The notes: generated from the sequence alone by a model not told the origin. Shown: positions 27,035 through 36,355, counted from the stretch's first letter. The stretch: DNA of 64,000 nucleotides from Solibacillus merdavium (GCF_014836935.1 NZ_JACSPW010000014.1:1-64000), one strand, 5' to 3'. Made by a program: numbers and translations.

Positions 27035-28417
27035 TTACTGAACTAATTGTGCTTTATCTGCCGGCTCGTTATAAACATCTGTATCTAACTCATTTGTTAC
27101 CCGGCTGGATACAACTCCCGAAACCATGGAGCCACTAACATTAAGCGCTGTACGCCCCATATCGATTAATGGCTCTACCGATATTAAAATACCTGCCAAA
27201 GCTATCGGTAAATCCATTGCCGATAGTACAATGATGGCAGCGAATGTTGCGCCACCGCCAACACCGGCTACACCGAATGAGCTAATTGCTACAATTAATA
27301 TTAATGTTGCAATAAAGCCTGGGGATAATGGATTTATACCTACTGTTGGGGCAATCATAACCGCTAACATCGCTGGATATACACCTGCACAGCCATTTTG
27401 CCCAATCGATAAACCAAATGAACCTGCAAAGTTCGCAACTCCATCCGGAACACCCAGTCGTTTCGTTTGTGTTTGTATATTTAATGGTAATGCACCTGCA
27501 CTTGAACGTGAAGTGAAGGCAAACAGTAATACTTCTGCTGATTTTTTCACATATGTTAACGGACTTAATCCTGTTAATGCGACAATAACTAAATGCAATA
27601 AGAACATAGCAATTAACGCGACATATGAAGCTAAAATGAATTTACCTAAATCCATAATCGCACCTAAATCACTCGTTGCAACTGTTCGTGCCATAATTGC
27701 AGCTACACCGTATGGAGTTAAACGTAAGATAATGCGTACTACTCCCATTATTAAACCATATATAGCTTCGACACCTTTTTTCACGTTCGCTGCTGTTTCT
27801 TCTTCTTTACGACGAAGCGTTAAATAACTAAAGCCTAAAAACGCTGCAAAAATAACAACTCCAATTGTTGATGTTGCGCGGGATCCTGTTAGATCTGCAA
27901 ATGGATTTGCCGGGAACATTGTTAATATTTGTTCAGGTAAAGTAGTAACCTCAGCCGAACGTTCTACTAACGACTCCCCACGTGCAATTTCTGCTTCCCC
28001 TTGCATAATTTGTGTGGCATCTAAATCAAATGCAACTGTAGATGCAATACCTAAACCAGCTGCTATTGCTGTAGTACCTATTAGTACAGATAGAATAACC
28101 GCTGCTGTTTTCCCTAAATTCTTTCCAAATGTTACTTTAGTAAATGCTGCTAATATTGAAATAAAAACTAAAGGCATTGCAATCATTTGTAATAATCGTA
28201 CATAACCATTCCCTACGATGTTATACCACGGCATAGTTTCTGTAATTGCATCGGATTCCACCCCGTATGCGAATTGTAGCCCTATTCCGAGTAAAATTCC
28301 TAATCCTAGTGCGATAAATACGCGATTAGAAAATTTAACATGCTTTGTTTTAAGGAAATATAAAAATGTAATAACAATGATCAACAAGGCAATATTAAGT
28401 AAAACGAATAAATTCAA
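27035..28417 (-). CDS. tcyP: L-cystine sodium/proton symporter TcyP
   Basis: The 460-residue carrier of the dicarboxylate/amino-acid:cation symporter family imports L-cystine. It has the TcyP-type N-terminus with VKFSNRVFIALGLGILLG and PLVFISILAAF, the serine-rich reentrant loop FAFTSRSSAGALPLNI, and FGLSIGQNGCAGVYPAM. Length is close to B. subtilis TcyP (463). The start is TTG at 28417 behind AGGAGGAG. It diverges from pfeT, so the 212-base gap holds both control regions. Confidence 0.9.
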   Translation of the reverse strand: MNLFVLLNIALLIIVITFLYFLKTKHVKFSNRVFIALGLGILLGIGLQFAYGVESDAITETMPWYNIVGNGYVRLLQMIAMPLVFISILAAFTKVTFGKNLGKTAAVILSVLIGTTAIAAGLGIASTVAFDLDATQIMQGEAEIARGESLVERSAEVTTLPEQILTMFPANPFADLTGSRATSTIGVVIFAAFLGFSYLTLRRKEEETAANVKKGVEAIYGLIMGVVRIILRLTPYGVAAIMARTVATSDLGAIMDLGKFILASYVALIAMFLLHLVIVALTGLSPLTYVKKSAEVLLFAFTSRSSAGALPLNIQTQTKRLGVPDGVANFAGSFGLSIGQNGCAGVYPAMLAVMIAPTVGINPLSPGFIATLILIVAISSFGVAGVGGGATFAAIIVLSAMDLPIALAGILISVEPLIDMGRTALNVSGSMVSGVVSSRVTNELDTDVYNEPADKAQLVQ

Positions 28418-28515
28418 CTTAAACTCCTCCTATTTAATAAAATGTACTTAATTATATTACTCTATAATCCTTATAAGTCAAGTTGGTATTTATTATTCTT
28501 ATTTATTGTATGTTA

Positions 28516-28575
28516 TTTACAAAATAAGATGATTATATTATAATTATTCTAAATAAGAAATAATTATAATATAAT
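28516..28575 (+). promoter_or_regulatory. pfeT promoter overlapped by a 17-bp perfect inverted repeat with Per-box-like sites
   Basis: TTTACA (28516-28521), 17 bp, TATAAT (28539-28544) is a near-consensus sigma-A promoter. The -10 lies in the left arm of a perfect inverted repeat: 28532-28548 and 28559-28575, 17 bp each, spacer 10. TTATAATTATTCTAA (28538-28552) matches the Per box at 13 of 14 defined positions. In B. subtilis pfeT is PerR-repressed (established knowledge). Confidence 0.75.
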
Positions 28576-28618
28576 TGAAATTCATTATCAGTTGATTTAA
28601 CAATGATATTCATTATCA
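28576..28618 (+). promoter_or_regulatory. Two tandem Fur-box-like sites before pfeT
   Basis: TGAAATTCATTATCA (28576-28590) and TGATATTCATTATCA (28604-28618) resemble the Fur box TGATAATnATTATCA with two and one mismatches. They are direct repeats 28 bp apart, and the second abuts the AAGGAGG ribosome site. Confidence 0.6.
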
Positions 28619-28629
28619 AGGAGGTAAAT

Positions 28630-30534
28630 ATGAAAAACTCTAATCGAGAAAAGTTATCATTAAATGAGAAAATTATAGAACATAAAGAATTGATAGCTGC
28701 CTTAGTTTCAGGCTTTATTATTTTGCTGGCATGGAGGATGGAATCCACCGATCAAACAACCGCAGCTGTCATTGCATATTTAACAGCTTTTGTAATTGGC
28801 GGTTATGCAAAAGCAAAAGAAGGCATTGAAGATACAATTGAAAACAAATCTTTAAATGTAGAAATGTTAATGATTTTGGCAGCCATCGGTTCAGCCATTA
28901 TTGGATACTGGATGGAAGGTGCCATATTAATCTTTATATTTGCCTTAAGTGGCGCACTTGAAACATACGCTATGAACAAAAGCCATCGTGAAATTTCTTC
29001 TTTAATGGAATTACAGCCTGAAGAAGCCTGGCTTGTACGAGGCGGATTTGAACCTATTAAAGTATCTGTAAAAGATTTAAAAGTAAATGACCATATTTTA
29101 GTGAAGCCTGGAGAGCGTATTCCTGCCGACGGAAAAATTTTCAAAGGGATTTCAACTGTCGATGAAGCAGCTATTACAGGTGAATCAATGCCGATTACGA
29201 AAAATATTGACGATGAAGTGTTTGCAGGGACAGTGAATTTAAATGGAGTTTTAACTATTAGTGTAACGAAGCAAAGCGGAGAAACTTTATTTCAAAAAAT
29301 TATTACTCTTGTACAATCTGCGCAAAGTGAAAAGTCTCCATCACAGCAATTTATCGAACGTTTTGAAGGTCTATATGTAAAAGGGGTTTTAATTGCAGTC
29401 GCAATCATGATGTTTTTACCTCACTATTTATTAGGCTGGGATTGGACAACAACATTTTACCGCGCAATGGTGCTGTTGGTAGTGGCATCTCCTTGTGCCC
29501 TTGTAGCATCCATTATGCCCGCTACCCTATCTTCCATCTCAAATGGTGCCAGAAACGGTATTCTAGTAAAAGGTGGCCTACATTTAGAACATTTGAATAC
29601 ATTACGTGTCTTAGCTGTCGATAAAACTGGAACACTTACACAAGGGACACCTGCAGTAACAGATTTTATCGTTCGTGAGGATTTAAATAAAGATGATACA
29701 TTGGCATTAATCGCGGGCATTGAAGGACAATCAAACCACCCTCTAGCACAAGCGATTACTTCATTTGCTAAACAACAAAATGTCATTATCCCACAAAATA
29801 TAACGATTGAAGATATACCCGGGTATGGGATAAAGGCACAGTATAAAGAACAACATTATACAATTGGAAAGCCTGATTTTGTCGGTAAAGATTTGGCCGT
29901 TTCTTTTTCGGATGGAGCATTGCAGCAATTAGGGAATGAAGGAAAGACAGTTGTATTTTTAAAAGACCAAAACGGGATTGCAGCATTGGTCGCCCTAAAA
30001 GATATAGTACGAGATGAAGCGAAAAAAGCAGTTGCGGCACTGAAGGAACTTGGCATTGATGTCATGATGCTTACTGGTGACAATGAAGCGACAGCAAAAA
30101 CTATTGCAAATGAAGCTGGTGTGACTAACTATGTTGCAGAATGTTTACCTGAAACAAAGGTCGAACATATTAAGCAGTATAAGCAATCGTACGGCAATGT
30201 TGGTATGGTGGGTGATGGGATTAACGATGCCCCAGCGCTAGCAACTGCTTCTGTCGGGATTGCAATGGGTGGCGGTACGGACGTGGCACTCGAAACAGCC
30301 GATGTTGTATTAATGAAAAATGACCTTTCAAAAATCGCCTATGCGGTTAAGCTTTCTCGAAAAATGCAAAGAATCGTCAAACAAAATATTATTTTTTCGT
30401 TAACAGTCATCGCAATTCTCATCATCTCAAACTTTTTCCAGGCCATTAGCCTCCCTCTTGGGGTTATTGGTCATGAAGGAAGTACGATTCTAGTTATTTT
30501 AAATGGCCTGCGTATGTTGAGCAAAAATGTTTAG
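28630..30534 (+). CDS. pfeT: P1B4-type ferrous-iron efflux ATPase PfeT (formerly ZosA)
   Basis: This 634-residue P-type ATPase exports metal, in B. subtilis Fe(II) during peroxide stress. It lacks an N-terminal HMA domain and carries the P1B4 marks SPC (Ser287-Cys289) instead of CPC, and HEGST in the last helix (about residue 615). It also has the actuator TGES, DKTGT (Asp331), an HP motif in SNHPLA, and GDGINDAPAL. The ATG at 28630 follows AAGGAGG by 6 bases. Zinc or cobalt was formerly proposed as substrate; PerR/Fur-like operators upstream favour iron. Confidence 0.9.
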   Translation: MKNSNREKLSLNEKIIEHKELIAALVSGFIILLAWRMESTDQTTAAVIAYLTAFVIGGYAKAKEGIEDTIENKSLNVEMLMILAAIGSAIIGYWMEGAILIFIFALSGALETYAMNKSHREISSLMELQPEEAWLVRGGFEPIKVSVKDLKVNDHILVKPGERIPADGKIFKGISTVDEAAITGESMPITKNIDDEVFAGTVNLNGVLTISVTKQSGETLFQKIITLVQSAQSEKSPSQQFIERFEGLYVKGVLIAVAIMMFLPHYLLGWDWTTTFYRAMVLLVVASPCALVASIMPATLSSISNGARNGILVKGGLHLEHLNTLRVLAVDKTGTLTQGTPAVTDFIVREDLNKDDTLALIAGIEGQSNHPLAQAITSFAKQQNVIIPQNITIEDIPGYGIKAQYKEQHYTIGKPDFVGKDLAVSFSDGALQQLGNEGKTVVFLKDQNGIAALVALKDIVRDEAKKAVAALKELGIDVMMLTGDNEATAKTIANEAGVTNYVAECLPETKVEHIKQYKQSYGNVGMVGDGINDAPALATASVGIAMGGGTDVALETADVVLMKNDLSKIAYAVKLSRKMQRIVKQNIIFSLTVIAILIISNFFQAISLPLGVIGHEGSTILVILNGLRMLSKNV

Positions 30535-30576
30535 TGGCATGCTACCAAAAATAACCAACTGACAATAACCATAAAT

Positions 30577-30615
30577 AAAGCACGACGCCTAAATATTTAT
30601 GGCGTCGTGCTTTTT
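30577..30615. terminator. Bidirectional terminator between pfeT and yfkH
   Basis: AAAGCACGACGCC and GGCGTCGTGCTTT form a 13-bp stem, followed by T5. Confidence 0.9.
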
Positions 30616-30630
30616 ATGTGACACAATCAC

Positions 30631-31566
30631 TTAGAAAACAGGTGTCTTTGCATTCTTTTTATTGTTCTTGGCAATCTGTCTTTTTTGGAATGTGGCATTT
30701 AATATTCCACCCAAAATTAAAATCATTCCAGTAAAGTACAGCCAAAGCATTAGTATAATGACTCCGCCAATACTGCCGTAAGTAGCACTAAAATTGCCGA
30801 AATTATTAATATAAAATGAAAAGCCATAAGTTAATGCAAGCCAACCTAGTGTTGCCAATATTGAACCTGGTACAACACTAACAATTGTTAATCGAGGATC
30901 AGTATTAGGAACAATCCAGTACATAACTGTTAATAAAAGGAAAATAAGAGTAGGCGGCATAATCCAGCGCATTGTATTCCAAAGACCCGCTAATGATTCT
31001 TCGATACCAAAATAGCCGAACACTACATTCCCGATTTGCTGTCCAAAAACCGGTAAGACAAGCGCTACTAAAATAATAATAACGAGTGAAATAGTAAATA
31101 CAAGAGACCAAATACGATTTATAAAACCTGCTCTAGCTTCTACATCATAGGCACGGTTTAAAGTTTTCATTAGTGCGTCAACAGCACGCGACGCTGACCA
31201 AATAGTACCGATAATACCAATTGAAAGTAATCCGCCATTTTGATTGGATAGTACTTCCGAAAGTGTACCTTCTATAAGACCATAAACTTCCTCAGGCATA
31301 ATGTCACTTAAGAAGTCGAATACTTGCCCTTGCTCTAAATTTAAATAAGGTAAGAGTGTTACCATAAAAATAAGCATCGGGAAAAATGACAGTAAAAAGA
31401 AATAAGCAAGTAGCGCACCCATCCCCGACATATCAACTTTTTGAATGCGGTATATTAAATCCTGAAAAAAACCTTTTGTCGTTAAAATATTAATATGACT
31501 AGGATCTGGTGAAACATATGATTTAATAAGTGAAATCTTTTCTTTAAATTCTTCTTTCTCTCCCAT
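30631..31566 (-). CDS. yfkH: YihY/BrkB family membrane protein (YfkH-like)
   Basis: The 311-residue integral membrane protein has six helices and the family phrases LLAYFFLLSFFPMLI, IIGTIWSASRAVDALMKTLNRAYD and FSATYGSIGGVIILMLWLYFTG. The family was once annotated as ribonuclease BN, now considered wrong; function is unknown. The ATG follows GGTGGTGG. A sigma-B-like promoter precedes it. In B. subtilis yfkH and yfkI are neighbours, as here. Confidence 0.85.
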   Translation of the reverse strand: MGEKEEFKEKISLIKSYVSPDPSHINILTTKGFFQDLIYRIQKVDMSGMGALLAYFFLLSFFPMLIFMVTLLPYLNLEQGQVFDFLSDIMPEEVYGLIEGTLSEVLSNQNGGLLSIGIIGTIWSASRAVDALMKTLNRAYDVEARAGFINRIWSLVFTISLVIIILVALVLPVFGQQIGNVVFGYFGIEESLAGLWNTMRWIMPPTLIFLLLTVMYWIVPNTDPRLTIVSVVPGSILATLGWLALTYGFSFYINNFGNFSATYGSIGGVIILMLWLYFTGMILILGGILNATFQKRQIAKNNKKNAKTPVF

Positions 31567-31658
31567 ATAGCCACCACCTTTTGAATTATCCAGATAGAAA
31601 GAGTACTGAATACCTTTTAATCAGGATAATGCCCTAACGGATGTCCCGTGCTTTTAAA

Positions 31659-31684
31659 TTACCCCAAGGAAAAGTCTGTTACAA
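31659..31684 (-). promoter_or_regulatory. Possible sigma-B promoter of yfkH
   Basis: On the minus strand TTGTAA (31679-31684), 14 bp, GGGTAA (31659-31664) resembles GTTTAA-N14-GGGTAT. Confidence 0.4.
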
Positions 31685-31698
31685 TGAGGCGAATTTAA

Positions 31699-32028
31699 TT
31701 AGCTAACTTGTTCATCCTTTTTTGAAAATGCATCAATCGTTTCTGAAACCATACTTTGAATCGTAGTTGGCAATTCTTTAATATCATTGCCGTTCTGCAA
31801 AATAGACTGAATACTATCATTTACTGTTCCGTAAACTGTTTGAGCCTGCTCGACTTTCGACTCAACTAACGCTAATAGTTCGTCACGGTTTTCAGCGTAA
31901 TAAACGACCGTATCTTTTGCATTTTTCGCTGTCTTTACAGTATGCTCTCTTGTTTGCTTATCTAACATACTTATTGCTGCACCAGTTACTGCTCCAATTG
32001 CTATAAACGGTAATAGTTTACTTTTCAT
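31699..32028 (-). CDS. ytxH: YtxH-like general stress protein
   Basis: The 109-residue protein has a short N-terminal hydrophobic segment (about residues 6-20, FIAIGAVTGAAISML) followed by a long amphipathic helical part, the plan of YtxH/gas-vesicle-like small proteins. AGGAGGAG precedes the ATG. A good sigma-B-type promoter lies upstream; B. subtilis ytxH is a sigma-B gene. The exact role is unknown, and orthology is only probable. Confidence 0.65.
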   Translation of the reverse strand: MKSKLLPFIAIGAVTGAAISMLDKQTREHTVKTAKNAKDTVVYYAENRDELLALVESKVEQAQTVYGTVNDSIQSILQNGNDIKELPTTIQSMVSETIDAFSKKDEQVS

Positions 32029-32058
32029 TTTATACTCTCCTCCTGTTTATGCTTTCAT

Positions 32059-32084
32059 ATTCCCATAAAAATTTCCTATAAAAC
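32059..32084 (-). promoter_or_regulatory. Sigma-B-type promoter of the ytxH-like gene
   Basis: On the minus strand GTTTTA (32079-32084), 14 bp, GGGAAT (32059-32064) differs from the sigma-B consensus GTTTAA-N14-GGGTAT by one base in each box, 31 bases before the ATG. Confidence 0.55.
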
Positions 32085-32210
32085 TTTTCTATATTCATTT
32101 TAGCGAATGTTTGTTATTTTTAAAAGTAATCCCAAAACTTTTACGGGTTGACAAGAAGTGCCTTGCATGAAATGATATTTTTGTAAACATTGAAAGGTAG
32201 GGCAAAAAAT

Positions 32211-32432
32211 ATGGACTTATCCAACCCATCACAACAAAATGTCAATTATATGATAGAACAAATCAAAGAAAAACTACGTATGGTAAACGTTGACGCTATG
32301 CAATCAGAGGCATTCGATGAAAATAAATACGAAGATCTACAATATTTATATGAAATGGTAATGAAACGTGACTCATTCAGCCCTAGTGAAATGAATGCAA
32401 TTGTTGCAGAGTTAGGATCACTTCGTAAGTGA
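32211..32432 (+). CDS. yfkI: YfkI family protein (UPF0435/DUF1128)
   Basis: The 73-residue protein matches the small UPF0435 family ([12 protein letters not shown] ... [30 protein letters not shown]). Function is unknown. The ATG at 32211 follows AAAGGTAGGG. It diverges from the ytxH-like gene; in B. subtilis yfkI is adjacent to yfkH. Confidence 0.82.
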   Translation: MDLSNPSQQNVNYMIEQIKEKLRMVNVDAMQSEAFDENKYEDLQYLYEMVMKRDSFSPSEMNAIVAELGSLRK

Positions 32433-32443
32433 AAGTAGAGTAT

Positions 32444-32486
32444 AAAAAGGAAGCTCATCGATATTTTTCGACGAGCTTCCTTTTAT
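32444..32486. terminator. Bidirectional terminator between yfkI and psuG
   Basis: AAAAGGAAGCTC/GAGCTTCCTTTT stem with an inner CG pairing and T-runs on both sides. Confidence 0.88.
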
Positions 32487-32515
32487 TTCATACATTATTC
32501 CCCAGGAAATACCGA

Positions 32516-33424
32516 TTATTTATTAAGTTCGACAGCAATTTTTGCGCCTACACGTGCATTGTGTTTAACTAAGGCAATATTGGCATCAAGCGACTTGCCT
32601 TCTGTCAGTTCCTTTACTTTACCTAGCAGGAATGGTGTTACATTTTTACCTGCAATACCTTGTTCTTTTGCTTCTCTTAATGCATTGTCGATAATGGCAT
32701 CAATTACACTTGATTCCATAGCATCCTCAGCTGGAATTGGGTTGGCGATTAATGCCCCACCACGTAACCCTAAATCCCATTTCGCGCGTAAAATAGCCGC
32801 AGTTTCTTCTGCAGAATCAACACGAATGTTTACATCAAATTCACTTTCGCGTGCATAAAATGCCGGTAATTTGTCAGTACCGTATCCGATTACCGGTACA
32901 CCTTTTGTTTCTAAATATTCTAATGTTAAGCCGATATCTAAAATCGACTTTGCGCCTGCACATACAACAGCAACATTTGTTATCGCTAATTCTTCCAAGT
33001 CTGCAGAAATATCCATTGTTGTTTCCGCACCACGGTGAACCCCGCCAATACCACCTGTTACGAATAATTCAATACCTGCTAACTCTGCGCAAATCATTGT
33101 TGCAGCTACTGTAGTTGCCCCGATTTTTTTAGTAGCTAGTAAATAGCCGATATCACGGCGACTCGTTTTAGCTACCCCTTGTGCATTTCCAAACATTTCT
33201 AGCTCTTCATCGGATAAACCGATTTTGATTTTCCCGTCGATTAATGCAATTGTTGCTGGTACTGCACCACCATCACGAATAATTTGTTCTACTTCACGAG
33301 CTGTTTGTACGTTTTGTGGATAAGGCATCCCATGTGAAATGATTGTCGATTCAAGGGCGACTATTGGTAGACCTTTCTCTTTTGCTTCTAACACCTCTTG
33401 TGAATATGATAAATATTGTTCCAT
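32516..33424 (-). CDS. psuG: Pseudouridine-5'-phosphate glycosidase PsuG
   Basis: PsuG splits pseudouridine 5'-phosphate into uracil and ribose 5-phosphate, breaking a C-glycosidic bond. The 302-residue protein shows the family sequence [16 protein letters not shown] at about residues 25-40, [33 protein letters not shown] and the GALIANPIP loop. The ATG at 33424 follows GGAGG by 8 bases and shares one base with the psuK stop (TAATG), so translation is coupled. It terminates at a bidirectional hairpin. Confidence 0.95.
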   Translation of the reverse strand: MEQYLSYSQEVLEAKEKGLPIVALESTIISHGMPYPQNVQTAREVEQIIRDGGAVPATIALIDGKIKIGLSDEELEMFGNAQGVAKTSRRDIGYLLATKKIGATTVAATMICAELAGIELFVTGGIGGVHRGAETTMDISADLEELAITNVAVVCAGAKSILDIGLTLEYLETKGVPVIGYGTDKLPAFYARESEFDVNIRVDSAEETAAILRAKWDLGLRGGALIANPIPAEDAMESSVIDAIIDNALREAKEQGIAGKNVTPFLLGKVKELTEGKSLDANIALVKHNARVGAKIAVELNK

Positions 33425-34512
33425 TATAAATTCCTCCATTCAAGTAATTTTTCCTTTGTTAAATCTTCACGGACTGTTTTGTCCGATTGTAATGTTTTTG
33501 ATGCATTTGTTAAACCAAGTTGGATTGCTTCTTTAAAGTCCTCATTGTTTAGTACCCCATGTAAAAATGCACTCACAAAAGCATCACCTGCACCTGTAAC
33601 ATCCACAATTTTTTTTGTTGGAGCGGCTTTATAATGTGTCACTTTATCAGCGTGACCAGCCATTACTCCATGTTCCCCTAATGTAAGGACAACATATTCT
33701 GCGCCTTTTTGCATCATTGTCTTTACTGCCATTTCATACTTACCGTACGTATCCAGCTTCGTGTTCAAATACATTTCTGCTTCATCACGATTGCATATAA
33801 AGTAATGCACTCCGTGTAAATCCTGTGGCATGTTCTTCATTTTAGGTGATGAAACAGGAATAATAGCGAATGGAATTTTGCGCTCATGGGCAAACTCCCT
33901 TACATATTCCACTGTTGCTAACGGGCAGTTTAAATCAATTATTAAACAACTCGCATTTTGCATAATGGCTTCGTACTTCTTCAGGATGCTTGGTGATAAT
34001 TGTTCATATATCTCCATATTCGCCATTGAAATTACCAGTTCCCCAGTATGCGCCAATACTGCTGTGTATGATCCCGTTTTATAATCTTTTAACTTTTCTA
34101 CTAAATCAAGACTCATCGTAGCATTGCAATTTTGTTCAATATATATGGCATCATGATCATCACCCATTACGGTAATCAATGAAACACGATTGCCTAAGCG
34201 ACCTATATTTTCTGCTATGTTACGAGCCACTCCACCAACTGTTTCAGTGACCGAAGCAGGATTCGATGTACCTAATTGGACATGTTGCTCAATTATAAAC
34301 TTACGGTCAACATTAGCACCGCCAATTGCGATAATATGATTCTTTTCTGGTAAGACATATGCTCGCCCTAGAATTTCTCCGCGTTTAATCAATGACGAGA
34401 TGATATTTGCAAGTGCTGGCCTCGACATCCCTAATTGCTCTGCCATTTCCTGTTGAGACAGATAGGGATTTTTCTTAATCAATTGGAAGATTAGCTTTTC
34501 TTTTTCATTCAA
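33424..34512 (-). CDS. psuK: Pseudouridine kinase with N-terminal winged helix (PfkB family)
   Basis: The 362-residue protein fuses an N-terminal winged-helix domain (residues about 1-55, [22 protein letters not shown]) to a PfkB ribokinase domain starting [13 protein letters not shown]. The catalytic/anion-hole motif is [16 protein letters not shown] near the end. It would phosphorylate pseudouridine to feed PsuG. The fusion resembles E. coli YeiI rather than YeiC, and may let the kinase regulate its own operon (inference). The start is TTG at 34512 behind GGAGGTGATG. Confidence 0.88.
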   Translation of the reverse strand: MNEKEKLIFQLIKKNPYLSQQEMAEQLGMSRPALANIISSLIKRGEILGRAYVLPEKNHIIAIGGANVDRKFIIEQHVQLGTSNPASVTETVGGVARNIAENIGRLGNRVSLITVMGDDHDAIYIEQNCNATMSLDLVEKLKDYKTGSYTAVLAHTGELVISMANMEIYEQLSPSILKKYEAIMQNASCLIIDLNCPLATVEYVREFAHERKIPFAIIPVSSPKMKNMPQDLHGVHYFICNRDEAEMYLNTKLDTYGKYEMAVKTMMQKGAEYVVLTLGEHGVMAGHADKVTHYKAAPTKKIVDVTGAGDAFVSAFLHGVLNNEDFKEAIQLGLTNASKTLQSDKTVREDLTKEKLLEWRNL

Positions 34513-34538
34513 CTACATCACCTCCGAACGAACATTTG

Positions 34539-34573
34539 TTTATTATTATAAACTTTTGTTTAAAAGATGTCAA
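34539..34573 (-). promoter_or_regulatory. Consensus promoter of psuKG with overlapping palindrome
   Basis: On the minus strand TTGACA (34568-34573), 17 bp, TATAAT (34545-34550) is an exact sigma-A consensus. GTTTAT-TATT-ATAAAC overlaps the -10, and TTTGTTTA occurs twice nearby. These are candidate operator elements. Confidence 0.75.
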
Positions 34574-34575
34574 AA

Positions 34576-34620
34576 ATAAAAAATGCCGTTTAGAAAGATT
34601 TCTCTCTAAACAGCATTTTA
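34576..34620 (-). terminator. Terminator of motAB
   Basis: On the minus strand AAATGCTGTTTAGA and TCTAAACGGCATTT form a stem with one mismatch, followed by T6. Confidence 0.82.
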
Positions 34621-35391
34621 TTACTCCACAATTAAATCTCCATTTTCGGTTATACGTGGTTGTACAAGAACCTCTACACGTCGATTTTTTGCTTTTCCTT
34701 CTTCAGTATCATTGGAGGCTATTGGCTGGAATTCACCGAACCCTTTTACACTGAAGTATTTTGGATCAAGCTCTGCATTACCTGTAACAACTTCCTTCAT
34801 AAAGTTCACGGCACGCATAACAGATAAATCCCAGTTCGAATCAAATTCTGAATTATTGATTGGAACATTATCTGTATGACCAGTAATAATGATATTACGA
34901 GGTGGGTCAAACATTAACAGTTGTGCAATTTCATCAGCAATGGTCGCATACTCGACCTTTACTTCGGCACGCCCCATATCGAATAAAATACTATCACGAA
35001 TCGTAATTAACAATCCTTCTTCTGTCAATTTCGTTTCGAACTGATTTTCCAATTCATTAATTGCAATGAACTCATCCACACGGTTTTGTGTTTCTAGTAG
35101 GCGTTCTTGGTCCTCCATATATTTGGAAACACCAGATTGAATATTGGACGTCGACCCATTTGGTGTTTGAACTACTGATGGGTTGTCCATGACACCTGTA
35201 CCACTAGTAAAAATTTCATTGAATACAGCAGACATTTGCTGCAGTTTTGTTTCGTCTACTGAACTTGATGCAAATAGGACGATAAATAATGCTAATAATA
35301 AAGTTAAAATATCCGCATAAGGTACTAGCCATGATTCGTCCACATGTTCCTCATGCTTTTTATGTTTCTTACGCTTCCTTGCCAAGGCCAC
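34621..35391 (-). CDS. motB: Flagellar motor stator protein MotB
   Basis: MotB anchors the stator to peptidoglycan and, with MotA, conducts ions to drive the flagellum. The 256-residue protein has a basic N-terminus, one membrane helix with the ion-binding Asp27 (PYADILTLL), a linker and a C-terminal OmpA-like domain (IIITGHTDNVPI and FGEFQPIASNDTEEGKAKNRRVEV). The start is GTG at 35391, overlapping motA by 23 bases. The residues around Asp27 resemble proton-type stators, but the ion is inferred. Confidence 0.93.
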   Translation of the reverse strand: MALARKRKKHKKHEEHVDESWLVPYADILTLLLALFIVLFASSSVDETKLQQMSAVFNEIFTSGTGVMDNPSVVQTPNGSTSNIQSGVSKYMEDQERLLETQNRVDEFIAINELENQFETKLTEEGLLITIRDSILFDMGRAEVKVEYATIADEIAQLLMFDPPRNIIITGHTDNVPINNSEFDSNWDLSVMRAVNFMKEVVTGNAELDPKYFSVKGFGEFQPIASNDTEEGKAKNRRVEVLVQPRITENGDLIVE

Positions 35392-36169
35392 CCGCCCCGC
35401 TTTCCGTAATTTGCTTACGTTCTTCCATCGTTAAATATGAAGCAAGCTTTTGCTCGATTACTCGTGGGGCTTCACCTTCAAGTACAGATAAAATCCCTTC
35501 AATCATCATCTGCTTTTGCTTAACTTCTACAGAAGATTTACGTTTTAACTTATTGGCAAATGGATGCCATAACACATACCCCGTGAAGATACCTAATAAT
35601 GTAGCAACAAAGGCTGCGGAAATCGCTACCCCTAATTTATCGATATCAGTCATATCTTTTAGCGCTGCTATAAGCCCTACTACTGCCCCTAATACACCAA
35701 GAGTTGGCGCATATGTACCTGCTTGAGTAAAAATTCCGGCACCACTTGCATGGCGGTCTTCCATTGCTTCTACTTCCTCTGATAGCACATCGCGAATATA
35801 GTCTGCATTTTGACCATCTATTGCCAATGTTAAGCCATTTTTTAGGAAAGGATCTTCAATTTCGGACGCTTTGCTTTCGAGCGCCAATAACCCTTCACGA
35901 CGGGCTAAATCTGCCCACTGTGAAAACATTTTGATTAAATCAATATCACTTGCTAATTTTGTTTCTGTAAATAAAATTTTAAAGAGTTTTGGAATTCTTT
36001 TTAATTCCTTCATTGGGAACGCAATTGTTACCGCTGCAATCGTACCAAAGATAATAATTAAAATAGCGGCAGGATTCAATAATGCGTCAGGTGTTACGCC
36101 TTTCAAAAACATCCCTAGTAAAAGAGCGAAAAAGGCAAGTATAATCCCAACAACCGATGATATATCCAT
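35369..36169 (-). CDS. motA: Flagellar motor stator protein MotA
   Basis: The 266-residue stator subunit has four membrane helices: two N-terminal (about 3-20 and 33-50) and two after a cytoplasmic loop containing the charged region that contacts FliG (DLARREGLLALE). Helices three and four carry AGTYAPTLGVLGAVVGLI and GVAISAAFVATLLGIFTGY. The ATG at 36169 follows GGAGG by 9 bases. motA and motB form an operon apart from the flagellar gene cluster, as in B. subtilis. Confidence 0.93.
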   Translation of the reverse strand: MDISSVVGIILAFFALLLGMFLKGVTPDALLNPAAILIIIFGTIAAVTIAFPMKELKRIPKLFKILFTETKLASDIDLIKMFSQWADLARREGLLALESKASEIEDPFLKNGLTLAIDGQNADYIRDVLSEEVEAMEDRHASGAGIFTQAGTYAPTLGVLGAVVGLIAALKDMTDIDKLGVAISAAFVATLLGIFTGYVLWHPFANKLKRKSSVEVKQKQMMIEGILSVLEGEAPRVIEQKLASYLTMEERKQITESGAGGLGKEA

Positions 36170-36202
36170 ATGTAGTACCTCCAAATTACTATGTCTTTTC
36201 TT

Positions 36203-36229
36203 ATTTCGGTATATTTATCTTTTTATTAA
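36203..36229 (-). promoter_or_regulatory. Possible sigma-D promoter of motAB
   Basis: On the minus strand TTAA (36226-36229), 15 bp, ACCGAAAT (36203-36210) partly matches the sigma-D consensus TAAA-N15-GCCGATAT. Motility genes use sigma-D in B. subtilis. Confidence 0.4.
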
Positions 36230-36355
36230 CTTCCTTTACACTAGTAATAGAACAATTTTTATATTTTTCGATAGAATTATTATTTTTATCACAATTTAAT
36301 AATGATGTATCGAAAAATACTACATTTTACGACAATTACTGGAGGAGTGTTTCAA

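Noticed and set aside
27126-27827. Plus-strand frame of 233 codons
   Set aside because: It lies entirely antisense to tcyP, whose protein is well conserved; it has no ribosome site and low-complexity Ala/Ile/Asn/Pro composition.
30631-31566. Ribonuclease BN
   Set aside because: Older annotation of the YihY family; the protein is an integral membrane protein with no nuclease motif.
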